From contig WGED01000602.1 of NCBI GenBank assembly GCA_015492915.1, positions 1 through 8,959 of the forward strand: 8,959 bases of DNA, in the 5' to 3' direction. Below are positions 4,968-8,959 of the stretch, piece after piece. The translations under genes were made by a program, and so were the position numbers. Each line of letters starts with the position of its first letter. The stretch's first letter is position 1. The stretch is from Cyclobacteriaceae bacterium (GTDB lineage: Bacteria; Bacteroidota; Bacteroidia; Cytophagales; Cyclobacteriaceae). The notes under the pieces were generated by a model. The model was not told the origin of the DNA. It saw only the letters and a list, made by a program, of their open reading frames with translations, and did no database searches.

Positions 4968-6287
4968 ATGAAAAAATTAATCACAGTGATAGGTATCGTT
5001 GCCATTCTTTCCGGTTTATGGTCATTTTTCATGAAACCGGCAGACGGACAGTTGGCAAGTGAAACAACAAAAAAAGAAATAAGCACTACAGATTCAAGCC
5101 GGAAAGCCGGGGTTCTGACAGGTCTGGAAACATTTCTGGACTACACAGGATTCAGAAATGTGACTGCAGGCCATATCGTCATGATTGCGGTTGGCCTGTT
5201 TTTCATTTTTCTCGCCATTAAATATGATTACGAGCCACTTCTGCTGGTGCCAATCGGTACAGGCATCCTGATCGGGAATATACCCTTTATGCTTGATGCA
5301 AACCTGCAGATAGGAATTTACGAAAGTGGCAGTGTATTGCATTATCTCTATTTTGGCGTTGTCAAGGGCATTTATCCTCCATTGATCTTTCTGGGCATCG
5401 GGGCCATGACGGACTTCTCATCACTGATCAGCAATCCCCGCCTTTTGCTGCTGGGCGCTGCGGCACAGGTTGGCATTTTCCTTACTTTTCTGGGCGCCCT
5501 GTCATTGGGATTCAATGCCCCGGAAGCCGGAGCAATCGGCATCATCGGCGGAGCCGATGGGCCAACGGCTATTTTCCTGTCGTCCAAACTTGCCAATGGC
5601 ATCAATATCTTATCCGACGGTACAACGGTAAAAAACCTTATCGGGCCCATTGCCATTGCTGCCTATTCGTACATGGCGCTGGTGCCCGTTATACAGCCGC
5701 CGATCATGAAATTGCTGACATCGAAAAAAGAACGCCAGATCAGGATGAAACCGCCCAGGGCTGTCTCAAAGGTTGAAAAGATCATGTTTCCGATCATCGG
5801 ATTGCTGCTCACAACCTTCATATCCCCGAGCGCCCTGCCGCTGCTGGGGATGCTGTTTTTCGGCAATATTCTCAAAGAATCGGGAGTTACTGAACGGCTG
5901 GCCAATACGGCGCGTACATCTTTGATAGATATTGTTACCATTTTACTAGGGCTCACGGTAGGCGCCTCCACGCAGGCCGATGTGTTTATTACACCGGAGT
6001 CGTTGTTGATTTTTGTATTGGGAGCACTGTCATTTATGATCGCAACAGCCGGAGGACTCATCTTTGCAAAAGTGATGAACCTGTTTCTTTCAGAAGATAA
6101 TAAGATCAACCCGCTAATAGGCGCTGCAGGAGTTTCAGCAGTGCCCGACAGTGCGCGCGTGGTGCAGAACGAGGGACTCAGAGAAGACCCCACCAATCAC
6201 TTATTGATGCATGCCATGGCGCCCAATGTTGCGGGAGTAATCGGTTCGGCTGTCGCCGCCGGTATAATGTTAAGTTTCCTTGGATAA
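4968..6287 (+). CDS. mmdB: Na+-translocating decarboxylase beta subunit (OadB/MmdB family)
   Basis: This 439-residue polytopic membrane protein decarboxylates carboxybiotin and exports Na+. From the ATG at 4968, conserved features include EPLLLVPIGTG (89-99), GAMTDF (145-150), GGADGPTAIF (194-203) with the Na+-site Asp197 (equivalent to Klebsiella OadB Asp203), AAYSYMALVP (231-240), and the C-terminal NVAGVIGSAVAAG (420-432) with Asn420 and Ser427, matching the ion-site Asn373 and Ser382 of OadB. All recognised pump residues are present, so it should be active. A TTG at 4953 would add five residues and overlap mmdC by eight bases; the ATG seven bases after mmdC is preferred. The first 66 residues are an extra segment: a hydrophobic helix (4-22), then a hydrophilic Ser/Thr/Lys linker before the conserved core. 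It is the last gene of the operon; a hairpin follows at 6312. Confidence 0.95.
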   Translation: MKKLITVIGIVAILSGLWSFFMKPADGQLASETTKKEISTTDSSRKAGVLTGLETFLDYTGFRNVTAGHIVMIAVGLFFIFLAIKYDYEPLLLVPIGTGILIGNIPFMLDANLQIGIYESGSVLHYLYFGVVKGIYPPLIFLGIGAMTDFSSLISNPRLLLLGAAAQVGIFLTFLGALSLGFNAPEAGAIGIIGGADGPTAIFLSSKLANGINILSDGTTVKNLIGPIAIAAYSYMALVPVIQPPIMKLLTSKKERQIRMKPPRAVSKVEKIMFPIIGLLLTTFISPSALPLLGMLFFGNILKESGVTERLANTARTSLIDIVTILLGLTVGASTQADVFITPESLLIFVLGALSFMIATAGGLIFAKVMNLFLSEDNKINPLIGAAGVSAVPDSARVVQNEGLREDPTNHLLMHAMAPNVAGVIGSAVAAGIMLSFLG

Positions 6288-6311
6288 ATGGATTAATAAA
6301 GAAAAAGTATT

Positions 6312-6341
6312 TGAAAGGTCGGGAGTGATTCCGGCTTTTCA
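6312..6341. terminator. Hairpin between convergent mmdB and HSDR_N-type genes; bidirectional terminator candidate
   Basis: Arms TGAAAGGTCGG (6312-6322) and CCGGCTTTTCA (6331-6341) form 11 pairs including two G-U wobbles around an 8-base loop. It starts 25 bases after the mmdB stop. Read leftward, the outer arm contains the TGA stop codon of the convergent gene and is followed by CTTTTTC, a moderate U-run. Read rightward the U-run is weak. It probably serves both genes. Confidence 0.6.
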
Positions 6342-6782
6342 TTTGTACTGTGGCAGTTCAGAAAAAAATACCGCTTTTTTCATGTCGTAGTCCATTTGAC
6401 AAACATACATCTTCATCCCGTTTGTCAGCACGAGCCATGAAGCTTTGTAATGCTGGTTGTATGCCGAAAGTTGGTCCATGGTTTTCTGAGATAATTTTAC
6501 TGTCGGAGCTTTGCACTCGATCAACATAAACACATTCCCGTCTTTACGATATACCACCACATCACTTCTCTTCGCCATCTTATTTACCTTGTGGGCATCT
6601 TCAACAGATATCAGAGGTTTGGGGTATTGATATTGATTTATGAGAAAATGTATAAAATGCTGCCGGACCCATTCTTCCGGGGTCAGTGCAATAAATTTCT
6701 TTCTGATAATATCAAAAATGTATTTTTTTCCATCCTGATCCCGAAGTCTGTATTCAAAAGACGGCAGGTTTAGTTGTTGCAT
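6339..6782 (-). CDS. Stand-alone HSDR_N-type protein with PD-(D/E)XK nuclease core
   Basis: This 147-residue protein resembles the N-terminal nuclease-like region of type I restriction HsdR subunits (HSDR_N_2-type). Bacteroidota carry it as a separate small protein. Visible features are PEEWVRQHF (35-43), a region common to the family, then KRSDVVVY (71-78) with Asp74, and LIECKAP (87-93) with Glu89 and Lys91, which together give D-x14-ExK of the PD-(D/E)XK fold. A further Gln104 (MDQLSAYNQHY) could be the motif-IV-like residue. The N-terminus (FEYRLRDQDGKKYIFD) is the usual start for this family. No helicase, HsdM or HsdS gene is nearby and the C-terminus ends cleanly, so I read it as a complete small protein, not a fragment of HsdR. 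Its biological role is unknown. It lies alone on the minus strand between two plus-strand units, with its stop codon inside the hairpin at 6312-6341. Confidence 0.82.
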   Translation of the reverse strand: MQQLNLPSFEYRLRDQDGKKYIFDIIRKKFIALTPEEWVRQHFIHFLINQYQYPKPLISVEDAHKVNKMAKRSDVVVYRKDGNVFMLIECKAPTVKLSQKTMDQLSAYNQHYKASWLVLTNGMKMYVCQMDYDMKKAVFFSELPQYK

Positions 6783-6821
6783 GCCTAAATATAATAAAGC
6801 ATTGGAATAAACCCTTAATCG

Positions 6822-6853
6822 GTTGATTCTTGAAATTCAATTCCATTTATTTG
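6822..6853 (+). promoter_or_regulatory. Candidate Bacteroidota promoter for the SLC13 transporter
   Basis: TTTATTTG at 6846-6853 matches TAnnTTTG except for the second base, and GTTG at 6822-6825 lies 20 bases upstream in place of the -33 TTTG. A start near 6859 would give a leader of under 20 bases before the ATG at 6876. The 93-bp divergent spacer to the HSDR_N-type gene is AT-rich and holds no other clear element. Confidence 0.35.
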
Positions 6854-6875
6854 ATATAAATTTAAACAGCAAAAC

Positions 6876-8663
6876 ATGATACCACCGGATATTCAGCCAT
6901 GGATAGTGATCATCGTCGTATTCACTATTTTTTTGCTGATTTATAAGGAATACCTCAAGCCTGCCGTCAGTTTTTTAATTGCTGTTTTGTTTTTTCTGAT
7001 CACAGGGATTCTTTCCACCAAAGAAGTGTTATCAGGATTTTCCAATGAATCCATCATCAGCATTATGATGCTGATTCTTATCACAACGGGATTGCGTAAA
7101 AATTTCCAGCTTGAAAACCTGTTTGACGCCATCTTTAAAAAATCTAAAACCTATCGTGGGTTTCTCTTCAGAATGATGAGCCAGGTAGCAATTTTGAGCT
7201 CTATCATCAACAACACACCCGTAGTAGCGCTGATGACGCCTTATGTAGTGGATTGGGGGAAGAAGCACAATATTTCTCCTTCCAAGCTGCTCATTCCCTT
7301 ATCTTATGCCACGATCATGGGCGGAATGATTACGCTGATCGGTACTTCTACCACGCTTGTGCTGAATGGCTTTCTGCTCGATTACAATCATGCGCCATTG
7401 CTTTTTGAGGACTTGTTTACCATCGGTACGGCCGTCACCATCACTGGAATATTGTTTATCACTTTTATCGGGCAACGGCTGTTACCCGACCATAAAGATG
7501 TCACTAGAGCCTATTCGGAAAATAAACGTGAGTACATCGTCGAAACGAGGATTCTGCCTGACTCGAAACTGATTGGTAAAAATTTGCTGGAAGCGGGGAT
7601 GAGAAATCTGAAGGGTGTGTATCTGGTGGAAATTTTACGCGGTAAAAGGACAATCTCTCCCGTAGGGCCTACCGAAATATTGATGGAGGAGGATATCCTC
7701 TTTTTTGCCGGCAATACCCATGATATTGTCGAATTGATCAATTCGGATATGGGCATAGAGCTGCCTAAAACAGCCCGCTCATACGACAGCGATAAGATGG
7801 AGATCGTGGAAGCGGTAGTCAATAATTTCTCGAGTCTGATCAATAAAACAGTCAAACAGAGTGATTTCAGAAACCGATATAATGCAGCAATCGTCGCTAT
7901 CCACCGAAATGGTAAACGCATCAGGGGGAAGATAGGCGATATCGTGTTGCAACCGGGTGACCTGCTGCTTTTGTATGCCGGACCTGATTTCCGGAACAGG
8001 GTGGAAATATACCGCGACCTGTTCATTGTCTCCAAACTGAGAGATATCGTAAAACCCGGAAAGAAAAAATATTATGCCCTTATCCTTATGTCATTGTGTG
8101 CCCTTGTGCTCCTTATCTTCAGCAAACTCACGCTGTTTCCCGCTCTGATGATCATACTGAGCATCATGATCGCATTCAACCTGATCACCATGCAGGATGT
8201 AAAAAGAGAACTTGACCTGAGTATGATCGCTATTCTTGTGTTTTCTCTCGCTATCGGCGAAGCCATCATTAAAACAGAAGCCGGAAATATGATTGCTAAC
8301 GGCATCATATCTGTGGCTCAACCCTATGGCATAATTACTATTTTACTGGCGCTGATGATCATCACGAATGTCCTCGCCTCTGTTATAGGCAATATCGGCG
8401 CAGTATCCATATCTTTCCCATTGGCATATGCTATCAGCAACAGCCTCGGCATTGAGGGATATCCCTTTTTCCTTACCATCGCCTACGCGGCTTCCGCTGC
8501 GTTCATGACACCGATCAGTTATCAGACAAATCTGATCATTTTCGGACCGGGGGGGTATAAGTTCAAAGATTTCATCCGAATCGGATTACCCGTTAATATA
8601 TTGTATCTCACCGTAGCCATGCTGATGATTATCCACAGATATCATGATTTGTTGCTCCCCTGA
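6876..8663 (+). CDS. SLC13/DASS-family transporter with two TrkA-C (RCK_C) domains
   Basis: This 595-residue inner-membrane transporter of the divalent anion/Na+ symporter superfamily has two membrane halves (about 8-200 and 398-588) separated by a cytoplasmic insert (about 210-395). The insert carries two TrkA-C-like domains (about 218-295 and 305-388) with the repeated features GKNLLEAG/NKTVKQSD and EDILFFAG/GDLLLLYAG, which may sense a ligand or nucleotide. The first half has the substrate/Na+ loop INNTPVVALMTP (111-122) and GTSTTLVLNG (156-165). The second half has IGNIGAVSISFPLA (504-517) and TPISYQTNLIIFGPGGY (545-561). Plant and algal SAC1-like and bacterial 'SLC13 family permease' proteins share this build. 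The substrate could be sulfate, a dicarboxylate or another anion; nothing here settles it. The second-half loop departs from the usual SNNA/SNT pattern. It stands alone, with its own promoter candidate upstream, and a seven-G run (8549-8555) encodes part of GPGG. Confidence 0.9.
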   Translation: MIPPDIQPWIVIIVVFTIFLLIYKEYLKPAVSFLIAVLFFLITGILSTKEVLSGFSNESIISIMMLILITTGLRKNFQLENLFDAIFKKSKTYRGFLFRMMSQVAILSSIINNTPVVALMTPYVVDWGKKHNISPSKLLIPLSYATIMGGMITLIGTSTTLVLNGFLLDYNHAPLLFEDLFTIGTAVTITGILFITFIGQRLLPDHKDVTRAYSENKREYIVETRILPDSKLIGKNLLEAGMRNLKGVYLVEILRGKRTISPVGPTEILMEEDILFFAGNTHDIVELINSDMGIELPKTARSYDSDKMEIVEAVVNNFSSLINKTVKQSDFRNRYNAAIVAIHRNGKRIRGKIGDIVLQPGDLLLLYAGPDFRNRVEIYRDLFIVSKLRDIVKPGKKKYYALILMSLCALVLLIFSKLTLFPALMIILSIMIAFNLITMQDVKRELDLSMIAILVFSLAIGEAIIKTEAGNMIANGIISVAQPYGIITILLALMIITNVLASVIGNIGAVSISFPLAYAISNSLGIEGYPFFLTIAYAASAAFMTPISYQTNLIIFGPGGYKFKDFIRIGLPVNILYLTVAMLMIIHRYHDLLLP

Positions 8664-8695
8664 GACAAATCACTCTTTCAGCCGGCTACTACCTC

Positions 8696-8772
8696 TTCCA
8701 TGAGAATTCATCAATTATTTGTGACCGACGGTCGATAGGGTTATCGAGAGGGCATGAATTGTGTCATGGGAA
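8696..8772. repeat. Branched inverted-repeat element, possible structured RNA or mobile repeat
   Basis: The outer arms pair 8696-8711 with 8754-8772 through 15 base pairs, broken by one bulge (G8768) and one small internal loop (G8704 against 8761-8763). Inside, two perfect short hairpins stand side by side: GACCG-A-CGGTC (8723-8733) and TCGATA-GGGT-TATCGA (8732-8747), which share two bases and so could be alternatives. No ORF crosses it. The rest of 8664-8859 holds only an AGCCGGCT palindrome (8680-8687) and the terminator. It could be a 3'-UTR structure of the transporter mRNA, a small RNA or a miniature repeat. No known RNA family was recognised. Confidence 0.4.
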
Positions 8773-8809
8773 TCGAATGATTTTGCCAGCATAAGGATTA
8801 TTCAGGCAT

Positions 8810-8844
8810 AAAAAAAGACCGGGAATACCGGTCTTTTATTTTTA
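8810..8844. terminator. Strong bidirectional intrinsic terminator
   Basis: A perfect 10-bp stem AAAAGACCGG (8813-8822) / CCGGTCTTTT (8828-8837) with a 5-base loop GAATA is flanked by an A-run on the left and ATTTTT on the right, so it can end transcription both ways. It serves the convergent gene at 8860 (15 bases past its stop) and probably also the transporter mRNA and the structured element at 8696-8772. Confidence 0.9.
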
Positions 8845-8859
8845 TGAAATATCGTTTTA

Positions 8860-8959
8860 TTATTTATCCGCCTTTCGTGCTGCAGCATACATGAGCTTAC
8901 GGGCATTAGCCTCTCTCATCTTCTCTGTAATATCCACTACAACTCCCATTTTTGTCTCC
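8860..8959 (-). CDS. C-terminal end of a gene entering from the right, possibly a PAS/PAC-domain protein
   Basis: The minus strand has an open frame from the right edge to a TAA at 8862-8860, giving the last 32 residues. They read GVVVDITEKMREANARKL followed by a basic, alanine-rich end (AAARKADK). The GVVVDITEK stretch looks like the last strand and helix of a PAC motif at the end of a PAS domain (commonly G.v.DITErk...E). Here the chain ends about 18 residues later, so no kinase or other output domain can follow it. A strong terminator sits 15 bases downstream, and a second TAA follows directly after the stop, which supports a real gene end. It is partial; an ATG at 8949-8947 inside the frame is unlikely to be the true start. 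The family call is tentative. Confidence 0.5.
   Translation of the reverse strand, partial: ETKMGVVVDITEKMREANARKLMYAAARKADK

Noticed and set aside
6339..6782. Decayed remnant of a type I restriction HsdR gene
   Set aside because: The frame is clean, the nuclease residues are intact, and no helicase remnant is found downstream, where the gene ends in a terminator hairpin next to mmdB.
1..8959. CRISPR array, tRNA, rRNA, insertion sequence, prophage or toxin-antitoxin module
   Set aside because: No regularly spaced repeats, cloverleaf, transposase, integrase or paired small toxin-like ORFs were seen on either strand.

Overview
The window looks like a chromosomal segment from a member of the Bacteroidota, probably an anaerobe or facultative anaerobe that runs the succinate-propionate pathway. 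The evidence is the gene content (a Veillonella/Bacteroides-type methylmalonyl-CoA decarboxylase locus, a Crp protein of the Bacteroidota type, a rSAM/selenodomain-type transferase and a stand-alone HSDR_N-type protein), the weak use of Shine-Dalgarno sites, and scattered matches to the Bacteroidota -7 element TAnnTTTG. No taxonomic marker gene is present, so this placement is an inference.

Layout. 1-141 (-) holds the first 47 codons of a secreted protein. 324-929 (+) is a DUF2064/CofC-like nucleotidyl- or glycosyl-transferase. 926-1056 is a structured, palindrome-rich block that is probably a dispersed repeat. 1209-1889 (-) is a Crp/Fnr-family regulator, divergent from the main operon. 2169-6287 (+) is a tight five-gene operon: methylmalonyl-CoA epimerase, carboxyltransferase (mmdA), OadG-type small membrane subunit (mmdD), biotin carrier (mmdC) and Na+-pumping membrane subunit (mmdB). 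It ends in a hairpin at 6312-6341 that also contains the stop codon of the convergent HSDR_N-type gene at 6339-6782 (-). 6876-8663 (+) is a SLC13/DASS-type transporter with two TrkA-C (RCK_C) domains. 8664-8859 is non-coding: a branched inverted-repeat element (8696-8772) and then a strong bidirectional terminator (8810-8844). 8860-8959 (-) is the C-terminal tail of a gene that enters from the right, possibly a PAS/PAC-domain protein.

How the genes work together. The epimerase interconverts (S)- and (R)-methylmalonyl-CoA. MmdA moves the carboxyl group of (S)-methylmalonyl-CoA to the biotin on MmdC, and MmdB, anchored with MmdD, decarboxylates carboxybiotin while exporting Na+. The outcome is propionyl-CoA plus a sodium gradient. 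Methylmalonyl-CoA mutase, which would supply the substrate from succinyl-CoA, is not in the window. The Crp-family gene faces the operon across a 279-bp spacer with two good operator-like palindromes, so it is a natural candidate regulator. The SLC13 transporter could be Na+-driven and thus spend the gradient, but its substrate cannot be read from the sequence.

The core operon is a known system. The less explained items are the two structured intergenic elements, the altered transport-site motif in the SLC13 protein, the non-canonical ligand pocket and recognition helix of the Crp protein, and the N-terminal extension of MmdB.
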